DNA of 64,000 nt from Tubulanus polymorphus (lineage: Eukaryota; Nemertea; Palaeonemertea; Tubulaniformes; Tubulanidae): contig NC_134025.1 in the NCBI RefSeq assembly GCF_964204645.1, positions 28,674,001 through 28,738,000 of the forward strand, in the 5' to 3' direction. The notes beneath the pieces are model-generated. The model was not told the DNA's origin and did no database searches. It saw nothing but the letters and a program-made list of their open reading frames with translations. The stretch's first letter is position 1. Every line of letters begins with the position of its first letter. Shown here piece by piece: positions 12,701 to 23,191 of the stretch. The translations under genes were made by a program, and so were the position numbers.

Positions 12701-14340
12701 TATTATGTCGGAACTCACCTCTAGAATACTAACTCCAATGAGGGCATGTGTCCCCGGAGAGAGAGCTTGACCTTGATACTTGACCAGCGGAAACTCCGCG
12801 GGTGAATGTATAAGTACCTTCAAACCAGCGCCGTCTGACGGACCATCCATGTACTCGTATTGTTCAACATTAATCTGCAATCGAAGCCCCCCACTCGTAC
12901 CTAAAACAGAAGGAAGCCGATATTCAGAAAGAAAAGAAACGACCGGTTATAGCATTTTTGGGCGGTTGATGAATTTACCTTCCTGCGTGACCAGTCGTTT
13001 CTTGTTCGCGTGATTACTTCTATGATTGAAGGTAAAACAGACGCCGTAATCCGTGACGATTCGTTTGAAATCACTATGTGCACATTCCGAACCAGCCCAC
13101 TTGCAACTGCGGATAAACAGGAATCATCTGTTAAATCTTGTAAATCATGTTAAATCTGTCATCTATTGTTCATTCTACCTGACGATGAAGTCGGTTACGT
13201 CGTGAGCTGCAGTATTTAAGATATCACTCATCGTTAAATTCATTTTATCGTGATCTTCATGTTCCGAGTCACTGGCGGCATGTGTCGTATAAAACTCGTG
13301 TAACGTGTCATACAAATTCATCTCGGCTATCTTCGATATTCTACCGGCATAAAAAAAAAATCTTTAGCTTCGTTACCGAATGATGCAGTAACAAAGACAA
13401 ATATACTTGTAAAAGTACTTTCTGTCGTTGAAATTTGTGGCGGAATTGGTTTTTTGAAAGGTCCGATCTCTTACCGAAAATCGTTTTGATTGCACAAGGT
13501 AACGGCCGGAAAACTAAGCGATTCATTATAGTTTACTTTGACGTTGACAGAAACTGGTCGATTGAAGAATAGGATGATACTATTGATGGCCTGAATACAG
13601 AACAACGTTAAACCGGCCAGAACTATCATTCCCCAAATCATCCTGAAAAATTAATATTCTAGCCTTTTGAAATGAATGAATGACGGGGTATTCTCGGAAA
13701 CGAAAAGTAATACTCAATTTCAGCAGAGTTGAGTTTTGTTAGATTTTTGTTTTTATTTGTTTGAAGTCGAATGATTAGAAATTAACTAATCTTAACTCAA
13801 AGCTTATTATAAAAAAGGACTCAAACCGAGGCCTCACATACTCCTAGCTTACCGACGAATAAAGTACGGTTGAGCCTCTGTTACACGACTCAAACCATGC
13901 AAAGTTGTATTCTCTGTAAAATCCTTCACCATCTTCAAACACGCACTACCAGATTCAGTTGCATCCTTTTCAACCGTTTCCATGTCTTCGGCTTTCAGAC
14001 AGTTTTCCGCTTTACTAGAAACATCGTCCTTGACGTTTCTATCATTCTTATTCTCATCCGATATTTCTTCGAAACCATCATCAGTTTCTGCAGTAATATG
14101 TGTCGTCTCAAAGCTACTGTCAATCTTAGAATGAACATCCTCGTTTGAACTTTCATCGAGAAATTCTCTTTTAGACGTGGCTTCATCTTCACCATTGTCA
14201 GTATGGCCCTCGCTATTTACGACATTTTCTTCAACAACAACGCATTCCTCAGAAATGGCCATGTCTATTTTACATGTATCCACCACTGATTCTTTCGCTT
14301 TATTCATCTCTTTATTCTCACTTTCATTATCGCTACACAT
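9701..14340 (-). CDS. DEG/ENaC (acid-sensing-like) sodium channel with giant extracellular insertion
   Basis: Trimeric, amiloride-sensitive-type cation channel subunit of the plasma membrane. Ten exons: 14340-13853, 13642-13475, 13340-13179, 13106-12979, 12900-12719, 12493-12340, 12080-12018, 11825-10214, 10102-10011 and 9846-9701. They sum to 3195 nt, exactly 1064 codons plus stop. An acidic cytosolic tail of about 145 residues precedes the HG gating motif (TLHGLSRV). TM1 follows at about 163-190, then FPAVTLCNQNDF, the conserved extracellular cysteines (including KCKCRDFY), TDCVDPILD and CRCPIPC at about 457-463. Exon 9 (LDIYIAELSYEEI) matches the last palm strand. Exon 10 starts with DIGGSMGLCIGASLITAFEIFD, the TM2 and selectivity-filter region with GAS. 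About 554 residues separate CRCPIPC from GGSMG, versus about 75 in vertebrate ASICs. The extra part sits within exon 8 and looks helical. Family certain; ligand unknown. Confidence 0.92.
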
Positions 14341-15012
14341 TTTGACACGATCAGGATGTCATCTCAGCAATAAGCCGAGCTCAACTGACCAAGTCAACAA
14401 TTTGTTGCGATCCTGCACCTTTTCCTATCAATAATTCAAAATTTAATAAGATTAGATGTGATGAATTTTGTTGAAGTGTTATATTCTGACCCAATAGCTA
14501 ATAGGTTCGTCGGTTGAATGACCAGTACTAATTGATTTGTTTATCAGGCAGTTTATCCTTTTGGGAGTAATGCATTCACATTTTCACAATGGAATGGAGA
14601 TATGCAATTGTTCAATTCATTTAGATATTAGTAACTTCAACTTAATTTTCTCAATTTTGAAATGGACTATTGGTATATGGAAAATGACACAGTAGACTGA
14701 ATTTAGTAAAGGTTCTGTGTGCTATTATATTTCACTGTTATTGAAAGGTTTTGAAAGCACTATTCGTTGGATCAGCAATTCTCTCTTTATCATCAACCTT
14801 ATGAAACCACATTTCAACACGTGGTAATTTATTTTTCTCACTTTTTAAAGTTATGGTTCGCCATTATCGTATAGGAACTGCACATTTCCCCTCCTAAATC
14901 ATCATAGCCTGTTAGCGGTAGACAAATGATAGATATTCATTCTTTTCTTCTGTTTGATAGATATCGATTGACAAAGAAAGTGAACATGATCATAGAATGG
15001 GTAAATGAAAGT
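14341..15012. other. Intergenic: channel gene to calmodulin-like gene
   Basis: About 670 bases between the channel start codon and the calmodulin-like poly(A) signal, which should include the channel's promoter. I see no TATA box I would trust and no coding sequence. Confidence 0.5.
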
Positions 15013-15018
15013 TTTATT
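15013..15018 (-). promoter_or_regulatory. Poly(A) signal of the calmodulin-like gene
   Basis: AATAAA on the minus strand 76 bases after the stop codon. Confidence 0.5.
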
Positions 15019-15093
15019 CATATATTACGACTATACCAAGAATGATAAATATATGGAAATCTGCGTTCTTTAAGTAGTACACACAACCGGGCT

Positions 15094-16049
15094 TTACTTG
15101 TCAGACATCATTGCTAAAAATTCTGAAAAAAATACCGTAATTATACTCAACAGCGACAAATCAATTTGATAGTCATATCACTAAAACCTCATCCATTTAA
15201 CAGCACAATGCCGCTTTTGTCAACTACGAACCTTCATAGTTTATTTTGCCGTCACCGTCCAGATCAGCTTCTCTTATCATTATTTCGACCTCTTCTTTAG
15301 ATATCACTTCACCTGAATTATTTTCAAGGTAATCAACAAACATCATGACACGAATCGGGAATTAGAAAACCATTCTCAAGAAATAGCAGAACATAATACC
15401 TAATCCATCCATAACAGACCGCAATTCAGTCGGGGTAATGAAACCATCACCATTTTGATCAAATATTTTAAATGCAGCCTTAGCTTCTTCAGCCGGAGAC
15501 ATCTTTTTACATTTCAGAACCATGACGTTGTAAAACTCATCGAGTTCAATAGTTCCATTCCCTAAAATATTCAATTACGCGTCGTTGTGGTTTCAAATGG
15601 TACTAAACGAATTAAGAACCGATTTAGATTAAACTTATTCGTCAGGAAATAGATATCGACTTTCTGTACTTGGGAAACCTGCAACACCTACCATCTTCAT
15701 CGACGGATCGTATGATCGCCTGTATCCTTTCTTCGGTCGTATTTTTACCCAACGCCTTGAACACCTCCTCCAATTCTTTTGAAGTTATCTTTCCGTCGTG
15801 GTTTTTGTCAAACATCTTAAACGCATCTTCATATTCTATTGAACGAGAAGCGATGTAATTTATCAAGATCGTTTAAATTTCGACGTAAGTTAATAATGTT
15901 ATGTGTTTGAGTGTAGCAATGTAATATTCAGGACAATGTCAGATTAAACTGTAGAATTGAGTTATTTGACCCACAACCGCGGAACCGTGGCCAGATCGAG
16001 GAATTGATTACATACCTGCTTTCTGAGCCGGAGTTAATTCATTCGCCAT
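15094..16049 (-). CDS. Calmodulin-like protein, four EF hands
   Basis: Calcium sensor that should bind target peptides in the cytosol as calmodulin does. Five coding exons: 16049-16016, 15835-15692, 15561-15400, 15312-15232 and 15122-15094. They total 450 nt, giving 149 residues, the length of calmodulin itself. It starts [12 protein letters not shown], like calmodulin's MADQLTEEQIAE. The four loops are at 21-32 ([12 protein letters not shown]), 57-68 ([12 protein letters not shown]), 94-105 ([12 protein letters not shown]) and 130-141 ([12 protein letters not shown]). All keep Asp at position 1, Gly at 6 and Glu at 12, so four functional calcium sites are expected. The sequence between loops differs clearly from true calmodulin, so this is a diverged paralogue, not the conserved gene. 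A broken copy lies upstream at 19.3-21.0 kb with the same exon borders, showing tandem duplication. Confidence 0.93.
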
Positions 16050-17370
16050 TTTGAATGTCTACAAATACAATGTATATCTAATACATTACTTATTTTTAGT
16101 ATTGTACAATAAAAAGAATTGGTATGTTTTATACGTGTCCAGCTGCACCTGGTAATAATACAACTCATCTATGCAATACCATTTCCAACATTTCATTAGC
16201 CAATAGCTGATATGTATGAACATGGAATATGCATATGGATATTAGATTATCATGAAACCGTGGGATACTTTTGAGACACTGTTTTTCGCTTGGAATTATG
16301 AACAGAAATGTCTGCGCCAGATGTTGCCCGTGTTAATATCGGTTTATTTATTTCGCGTTTTGTTTCATTTTTAAATTGTAAGATGACCGCGCCTCGTATT
16401 CTCATGTATAAAGCGTTAACGATTCAATATTCACGTGGAACTCTGTTTTAAAATACTTTAGAATAATGAATATAGATAAATAAATAGGCTTAATTTGAAT
16501 CAGTAATCATTCATTTAGAGAAAACACAGTTTAGAGAACTCGTTCCCCACGTATATAATGACGTATTTCGTTGTAGTCTTTGATGAAAAATAAAAACCAT
16601 TTCAGGACCCCTAACTACAGTTCCATTTTACCGTTATAAAACCATATAAACATAAGCCCAGATTGCCACTTTTAACCATGCCGGATAGAATTTTGCATTG
16701 CATATCAGGCGAAGATAAAACGCGAAAAATATAGTTTCCTTAAGAAGAAATTATCATACGTAAAACTAAAAGAATCAATTCGTCAAATTAAAATACCTGG
16801 GTTAATGCCTTTGTCGCCTTAAACGTCTGTTATATCTGTCTGCCTGATGGAAACTACAAGTGCTTTGAAACATATGCTTGTTAAACAGTACTCGATATAT
16901 ATATGACACCGAGTTTTTTCGATCATTGCAAATAATTCATGCAGCTGGTTGAAAAAAAACCACAATTGCTCTACTGAACGTGAAACATGTAGAGATTTGA
17001 TTATTCGGCAAGATTGGCAAGCCAGCATTTATTACCCGGATTTCCATTCATTCCGGTGTACGCAAGCAGACGGATCACTAACACCCATATCCGATGCTAA
17101 CTGGATAATTATCATACATGCATATAATTGCATTTATAGAAAAGGTTAAATCTAATAATTCTGCTCATGGGTTACAGCTCAAACTCTATATATATGATAA
17201 AATTTTCTATATCCAAACCGCCTGAAAATGTGTTCAATCTCAATCTAGAAATGATGTATACAAAGCCTCATTAAATATTCATTTTCAAAATGTTCAAAAA
17301 TTGAATGAAGATTAGGTCATTTATAAGCACAATATTTTTTTTCCCCCGATCAAGAATATGAACATCTCAC

Positions 17371-17431
17371 CTGATTTCTGCCGCAACTACAACTCGAACC
17401 GTAGTGGCAGGATATGGCGTCTTTATTTATA
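17371..17431 (-). promoter_or_regulatory. Likely TATA promoter and untranslated first exon of the calmodulin-like gene
   Basis: TATAAATA occurs on the minus strand at 17431-17424. About 55 bases downstream is a strong donor (AAATCAG then GTGAGATG) ending at 17371. The ATG exon at 16049 is preceded by an acceptor (TTTGTAG, exon from 16058). A roughly 30-base untranslated exon followed by a 1.3-kb intron fits. Transcript data are needed to confirm the start site. Confidence 0.45.
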
Positions 17432-18814
17432 CCCGTACAAACATTCAGTATGAATATATATAAATGGACTTTAATGCAAAGGGTCGGGTACCATAATCTT
17501 TACAAGGAAAGCTAATTAAACAATAAATCTGTCTTTGAAGACTCCACACATGGTGCCATAGTTTTGAAACGCCTTGTTATCACAATTTGTACCAGTATAC
17601 ACGTTCTCTAGTCATGCGCGTATAACCTGTTATTTTCGTGCGCATTTAACATTAATCAAAAATTTCTAAATGACAAAAAGGAAATCATTTTCAAATAAAC
17701 TAGTCTGGGAACGAAATGGCACGATTTCAATGAGACTGTTAACGTTATATTGTATAAAAATACAATCAAGTTGTTAATATTCTCTCACCAGTTTAAGTGG
17801 CCTGATACTTTTTCGACGTACATTGACAAAAAAAACAACATTTACTTACTCTTTAACAAGAGAAAGAAGTATTTCCATACTAACCTTGGAATTATGGATG
17901 TAGTAGCACTTTAGTAAATCACGGAAATATAGTTCTGCCTAATCGTCAACCTTTATGTTGCAGTACAGAGTAATTTTCTTGTCGTGGCGATTTATTCCGT
18001 TCTACATACGTGCATACATTCCAGCTCTTTAGCGTCGACTATAGAAACATGCCCGAATCTGAGTCGTCATATCAGTCATTTATATAACGTGTGCGATCAT
18101 GACTCTATTATCTTTAAAAAAAACCACTAGGCATGTTTGTATTTTATATATGACGGTCATTTTTTTTATATCGAACGATGTTGACTTTTCGTCAACGACT
18201 TTTTAAATCGCATTGACAAGTTCTACCGTGTGTTGACTCATCATTACCAGTGATATTTAAACGTGGCCCGTTTAGAACGGGTTTTCAGCCGGCGCAAATA
18301 AACAAACCATATTCAGTCGTAAAACACCCAATCAAGTTGTTATGTTTTGTTCATCTTTTCTAAAACGTACAAAGTCGGCAATTTTTCGGGAGTGATTTTA
18401 TTTCTTGTACGCCTACTTATTCCGTAGTGTAGTCCATTCACTACTACGTCAATTATAGCTTTCGTAGCAATAGAATTTAAGTTACCAATGGCTATATTGA
18501 TAAGTGTCACATCACGATAGACTAGGCGCTCTGAACGGTCGAATTCTAGTTGTAAATTTTCCAGCATACGGAATATTTCTATACTTAATATCTATAACCA
18601 AGCACAATCTTGTCAAGATCACCACAATTCGTGTCTTTGTTTAAATCAGCGACACTTCAGTACGATGAGCAATGAATTATCATTCAACTCAAAAGTCCGT
18701 CCTAAATTGCGAAATTGCGAATTGCGAAATGTTCGCACTTTTTCTACATGACAGATGGATTATAAAATGATTATTGATGACTCGATAATTAGATACTTCG
18801 ATGTGATTATGTAA
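17432..18814. other. Intergenic, nothing recognised
   Basis: AT-rich DNA upstream of the calmodulin-like promoter. Short open frames (for example 18340-18567) show no family signature, splice context or homology to neighbours. Confidence 0.5.
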
Positions 18815-18995
18815 TTATAAATTCTCGCCGTCAGACCCTGATATCATAACTTCAATTTCGGCGTAGAACCCGGCAACGCTAAATAGATATAATATCAAAA
18901 GATCCAAAATCAGATTTCCATCCATAACAGCACGAAGTTTGTATCTGCATATCATAGATAAATATAGAATATCGAGTTTGATGTAGCTGGTTACG
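18815..18995 (-). pseudogene. Degenerate calmodulin-like fragment
   Basis: One open frame on the minus strand reads SYIKLDILYLSMIC, then YKLRAVMDGN, then AEIEVMISGSDGENL and a stop. These resemble, in order, the end of EF2 ([15 protein letters not shown]), the end of EF3 ([11 protein letters not shown]) and EF4 ([16 protein letters not shown]) of the intact gene at 15.1-16.0 kb. EF3's loop is deleted and EF4's loop is broken. Similarity is weak but the order is right, so I call it a relic of another duplicate. Confidence 0.35.
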
Positions 18996-19379
18996 GTGTA
19001 GGAAGTACATGACGTCAATTTGAAAAACAAATGATATCTGGTGTGAGGGGAAATGTTGTACAGTTGTTACCGCGTCTAGATAACAGGTTTTTCATCGTTT
19101 CCTATGACCTCCACCGTTCAGAACGAAAGGATGATCTAATTGTATTCAGTGCTGTTTTAATCAGGTTATAAGTAAAGAGGACCACCGAAAAGTGAACCAC
19201 AAGATTATAGCATAACGAATAACGATTTATTACGTAACGAATATCAGCACCCATTAAACGATGTAAAGCTAGTTTGATTTATAGATTTGCAGTCCGTCAA
19301 ACTTTAAAAATTCTGGAAAAAAAGTAAAATAGTTAGTAATAGTAAACGAAGAAATTGTAATCATTTGAAGCAGAACATC

Positions 19380-20104
19380 CTCGCTTGGCAGGGTATTATT
19401 GCTTTCCGCCGAATCCCACGCCAACACAAACCCTGGCCGCACCTCCTTCTTTGTTGGTCTATTACAAGATTTCTTGAAGGAGGTAATAGGGAAGTTTCCA
19501 GTTTCCAGGCGCCATTTTAAGGCGGTCCCGCGGGTCCTGCAGAATTTAGAAAATTGCCATGAAAATAGCGTAATACGCGTATGCAGAAAAATCCACGGTC
19601 AACCACTCGCGTGCGCTTTGCGTTTGACTCAATCGGTGGCCAAGCGCGTTTCCTATGAAGATATTTTTAAGAAAGTAGGATCAACAAAATCCTCAGATAA
19701 AACTCTTCTTTCTTCAATGAAAAATTCTACAATCTCAAAACATGAAAAAGTAACAGTCAATAACACAAAATTATCAATCTTTTTGAGGCGCCTTCCTTAA
19801 AGTGACGTATATTTTTTAAACTGTAACTGTATCCGATTGTTGCAGCTGAGAAGAATAAATTAAACACCATCATAAAATAGAAATTGTCACTTTCTAACGA
19901 TACATGACTTAAATTTTTGAAGCAAAAGAAGGATGGACTACAATGAATCGCGCTAAAGGTTTTAGTTTAAAAAATGTGAAAATCTGTCCAATAATGCGGG
20001 GCCTGTGGGACCGCATCAAAATGGCGCCTGGAAACTGGAAACTTCTCTATCAACCCTGGTAACCGAGGATGACGCAGAACCCTGGCAAGTGAGGATGACG
20101 CATA
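19380..20104. mobile_element. Inverted-repeat DNA element inside the calmodulin-like copy
   Basis: The ends match in inverted orientation: CATCCTCGCTTGGCAGGGT near 19380-19395, and (reverse complement) CATCCTCACTTGCCAGGGT near 20080-20100. Further in, AAGTTTCCAGTTTCCAGGCG followed by CCATTTT occurs near 19492 and again inverted near 20013-20040. A 26-base direct repeat (AACCSWGGTAACCGAGGATGACGC-like) lies at the right end. The element sits immediately next to the EF4 exon. An open frame at 19399-19800 (plus) lies inside; I see no transposase motif in it. Confidence 0.55.
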
Positions 20105-20409
20105 CGTGCCTGTATAGTCTATTCTACCATCAGCGTTGACATCCATTTCTTGTATCATTTCTCTTATCTTGTATCCAGGAACGTCTTCACCTAAGTGCAC
20201 GATCAATTAATATTAATGTATATACCGTAAACAACGCAGAATCCGAGGAAATAATTATACAATACCTAATGCTTTCATAGCAGACCGAATTTCATCTGCA
20301 GTAATATAACCATCACCATTTGCATCGAAAGTTTGGAACTGAGCTAAGACCTCGTCAGACGTTATTTGATCCAATTCTTTCAATACCGTCGTGGACACAA
20401 AATTGTAGG

Positions 20410-21000
20410 GTTCAGAAGGCAGGTATGTATCCTAAACAATTTCTCATTCTGTGCTGTCCCGTTGCTACAGAGCCGTCATAACAGGGGCAGCCAAAGCCGA
20501 TCCACTTTTTTTGCATAACCAAAAATATTTTTAATGCTTTTTCAAAAGCTCGCTGCACCACGTAGCAGCTCGTCGTTCTCTGTACTAGGTGATTGCTCAC
20601 GACCTCTCACGCTTCTGTGAATGAGACCGTGAAATGGCCCCAAAACGCATCTCCGGCGATTGACCCGGCCCCCACACCCCCCATCGCCAAAGGGAAAAAG
20701 AAGCGCCAAATTTCCTTTTGAAAAGTCCGTTTAGGTGCGACAACATTATCCGCCAAAATGGACTTTTCAAGGAAATTCGATATTTTTCGTTGTTTTGGCG
20801 GGAGCGTCAAAACGAAAGTTTGTTTTGGCGACAAAACACCGATGTATATCGAGATGGGAACCATGTATATCGAGATGGGAACCATTGTTTGATTCGATTT
20901 ATAATACATTGGCTACATGCATCAATTTATATACAATGAACCATAGCAACGGGACAGCACAGGATGAGAAATTGATTAGGCTAAACATACCTGCCTTCTG
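20410..21000. repeat. Inverted copy of calmodulin-like exon 1 and its intron start
   Basis: On the plus strand, TTCAGAAGGCAGGTATGT at 20410 onward, followed by a CAATTTCTCATTCTGTGCTG-like stretch and TCCCGTTGCT, is the reverse of the exon 1-intron 1 junction of the second calmodulin-like copy (20937-21000). A local inverted duplication therefore lies against the EF3 exon. Confidence 0.6.
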
Positions 21001-21315
21001 AGTCGGAGTTAATTCATTCGCCATTGAATATCTACAAATATATACATGTAGTACATCAAAGCCGTCGGAAGGGATTTTTCAGTGGCGAGGCTCATTTCCG
21101 AATGTGGGTGTGGGGGCCCTACCCCCAGAAAAATTTTGAAAATTCGTTTGATTCGGAGATGCGTTTTGGGGGCATTTCACTGTCTCATTCACAGAAGCAT
21201 GAGAAGTCGTGAGCAACCACCTAGTACAGAGAACGACGAGCTGCAACGCGGTTTTGAAAACGCATTAAAAAGATTTTGGTCAAGCAAAAAAGTGGGGCGG
21301 TTTTGGCCGCCCCTG
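20470..21315. repeat. Large imperfect inverted repeat (foldback)
   Basis: The plus strand at about 20475-20665 matches the reverse complement of about 21150-21315 over roughly 160 bases: CAGCTCGTCGTTCTCTGTAC, GAATGAGAC, CAAAACGCATCTCCG and others, with scattered differences. The arms enclose the first exon of the second calmodulin-like copy and a tandem 21-base duplication at 20842-20883. It has the shape of a non-autonomous foldback element. Confidence 0.6.
20842..20883 (+). repeat. Tandem 21-base duplication
   Basis: Two adjacent perfect copies of ATGTATATCGAGATGGGAAC plus C, lying inside the foldback. Confidence 0.8.
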
Positions 21316-21724
21316 CCGCCCCTTCTCGACGACATCTAATATATACTTACCGGGTATTAGAATATTAGAATAGAAACAATGCAAAAATGCTCTATACCTG
21401 GCCAGATACAGCATACTGACGATCAGCGCGATACAGGCAACCATGATCTCACTTTGCTGAGCTTTCTCTGAAGACAACAGCTGTTGTTCGATGCGACCTG
21501 TCACGATTAGTACGTTTTCCCTCCACATACGATTTTGCAATTACATTAACATAAGAAAATCTATGGATCGATATCCTTGATTATCTGCGTTCATCTTTGT
21601 AGAACTTCATAAACATATATCTTTAAATTATAATGGAAAATATAATTGAAAATAATTTCCGGAGGAAGTATCATCAAATATTGACGATACGCGGATAACA
21701 AATAGTGTGCGCCATTACGCAGTA

Positions 21725-21850
21725 TTATTCATTGTATATATCGAGTTGCAGATAGTGGCCATTGTTTGATTCCGGGCTACAGCGACGAATTGGGACAGCG
21801 GTGTTGATTGGGTTACATCTCCCTTCTGAGCAGGGGTTATTCAAAAAATA
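21725..21850 (-). pseudogene. Decayed extra copy of calmodulin-like exon 1
   Basis: The stretch CATTGTTTGATTC ... GGGACAGC ... TGATTGGG ... CCTTCTGAGCAGGGGTTATTC follows the same order as 20880-21024, where CCTTCTGAGTCGGAGTTAATTC encodes exon 1 of the second calmodulin-like copy. The start codon and reading frame are gone. Confidence 0.3.
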
Positions 21851-22084
21851 TTTAAAAAAAAAACAAATTCACTGTTGCATGTATATGTTGTACGCCTCTC
21901 TAAACGATGAATATGAAGTTGAAAAAAAAACGATAAACTTGATTGAAATTCGCATTTATCTGGTGGTAAAATCCTTGTAAAAATATCGTATTAAACAATA
22001 AACTGTACAATTATCAAATTTGATAGTTTATCTTCATGGTAAAAAGTGTGTCCTGCAGTATTATTATCGTAGGAAATACTGTTT

Positions 22085-23191
22085 TCAAAATTCATAGTTT
22101 TTTCTTTTACTATAAACATCTGCATCGTTCAACACTTCGGTTATGTTAATTCGTGCGGGTATTAAATCGCTAATGTGGAACTCTTTCAGTATTTTGGCCG
22201 ATCGATACCAAACATGATCAAACGTATGAATGGTATAGGCGCCAGGAGACACTTGGAATTGTTTGTATTGCAGTCTAGCGATCTGAGCACAATATTTAGA
22301 CTTTTTTGGTCCTTTGCATTTATTCTCGCAGACCTTTTTCAAGAACTTATACGATTTTATATTATAATGCGGCACAAATTTATACCACGGAGCGCAATAT
22401 ACCGAGTCGCACGGTTTAACCAGTTTTCCTTTGTGTTGTTGTTCATATTCCTTAAACACCTTATCAAGCATCATCGGTCCCGCAACGTGTAAAAGATTTT
22501 TCTCTTTCGAAAATAACGGTAGGTCTTTTATAATCTTTTTAAGAATAGGATGACCGGATACTGACATCATTATAGCATTCAGCGGAACTCTGATCGTGTT
22601 CCACACAATATGCGTATGGACGGGATGATCTTCCGGTATCAAAAACGTATGTGCGAGTGACAGTGAATCGAATGAACGCAAAGATTCGACATCTAAATCA
22701 GCATAAACTCCTCCGAATTCATGCAGAATAAAATAACGTATGGCATCCGCTCGGTTTATTGCTTTAGGATACTTTTGAAACATGTTCAGATAATCGGGAA
22801 ACCGAGTTCTTATAAACTTTTCCGCGTGAGCATCCGTCCATAACCAATATTCCCAATCAGGATGCTGTTTGGCAAGCGAGCTTATAGTTCTATTGAATTG
22901 ACCGGGAATCATTTCAGTTCTCCATGTTTGGTGTATTCGTTTAGGTACACGTTTCGAACACCGACCTCTTTCCGTAATAAAATCCACGGCGTGTAACTGT
23001 TCGTAAGCTTCGGCTAAATCACCGTAGTAAACAGGAGGGCGTCTTATTATCGGCAGTTTACGAACTTCTTTCAGTCCAAATACACGAAGATTTAGTTTTT
23101 CCGTCACTAGACGCGTCGTATTGTATCCTAAGAGGAAAAACACACACCCATAACAGATCACCCGAAACATTCTCTTGATATCAGCTTTCAT
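22085..23191 (-). CDS. GT32-type glycosyltransferase, single coding exon
   Basis: Type II Golgi-type membrane protein expected to transfer a sugar from a nucleotide sugar. The 368 residues comprise a short basic cytosolic tail, an anchor at about 9-23 (FRVICYGCVFFLLGY) and a lumenal catalytic domain. VPKRIHQTWR (82-91) and YWLWTD are the start of the Gly_transf_sug fold. NRADAIRYFILHEFGGVYADLDVE (147-170) holds the DXD metal and nucleotide-sugar site at 165-167. I place the start at 23191 because a strong acceptor (TTTTTCTTCAG) ends one base before that ATG; an in-frame ATG at 23227 lies in the intron. A 5' untranslated exon may end at 23288 (donor GTAAGC), with a TATATAAA-like box near 23410-23420. 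Relatives include alpha-1,4-GlcNAc/Gal transferases and yeast-type mannosyltransferases, so the donor sugar is not predictable. Confidence 0.9.
   Translation of the reverse strand: MKADIKRMFRVICYGCVFFLLGYNTTRLVTEKLNLRVFGLKEVRKLPIIRRPPVYYGDLAEAYEQLHAVDFITERGRCSKRVPKRIHQTWRTEMIPGQFNRTISSLAKQHPDWEYWLWTDAHAEKFIRTRFPDYLNMFQKYPKAINRADAIRYFILHEFGGVYADLDVESLRSFDSLSLAHTFLIPEDHPVHTHIVWNTIRVPLNAIMMSVSGHPILKKIIKDLPLFSKEKNLLHVAGPMMLDKVFKEYEQQHKGKLVKPCDSVYCAPWYKFVPHYNIKSYKFLKKVCENKCKGPKKSKYCAQIARLQYKQFQVSPGAYTIHTFDHVWYRSAKILKEFHISDLIPARINITEVLNDADVYSKRKNYEF

Larger units (their letters stand above)
19269..21024 (-). pseudogene. Second calmodulin-like copy, missing EF1-EF2 and disrupted by insertions
   Basis: Exon 1 (21024-20991) reads MANELTPTQKA and keeps the donor of the intact gene. 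The EF3 exon ends at 20266 and reads VLKELDQITSDEV, then the loop DANGDGYITADE, then IRSAMKALG. The EF4 exon (20190-20110) has loop DVNADGRIDYTG and the same 81-nt length and phases as in the intact gene. The last exon (19312-19269) reads EFLKFDGLQIYKSN and stops. All four exons stay in phase. However, the 144-nt EF1-EF2 exon is absent, the 5' part of the EF3 exon is replaced by inverted repeated DNA, the EF4 donor is GC instead of GT, and loop 4 has lost its closing acidic residue (G at position 12). It is either a pseudogene or a truncated two-EF-hand gene; I favour pseudogene. Confidence 0.7.

Noticed and set aside
19399-19800. 133-residue plus-strand ORF as a host gene
   Set aside because: It lies between inverted ends of a repeat element and has no recognisable domain; kept only as part of the element.
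21280-21540. Membrane-protein-like minus ORF ending in a donor near 21398
   Set aside because: It overlaps the foldback arm and no in-phase partner exon was found.
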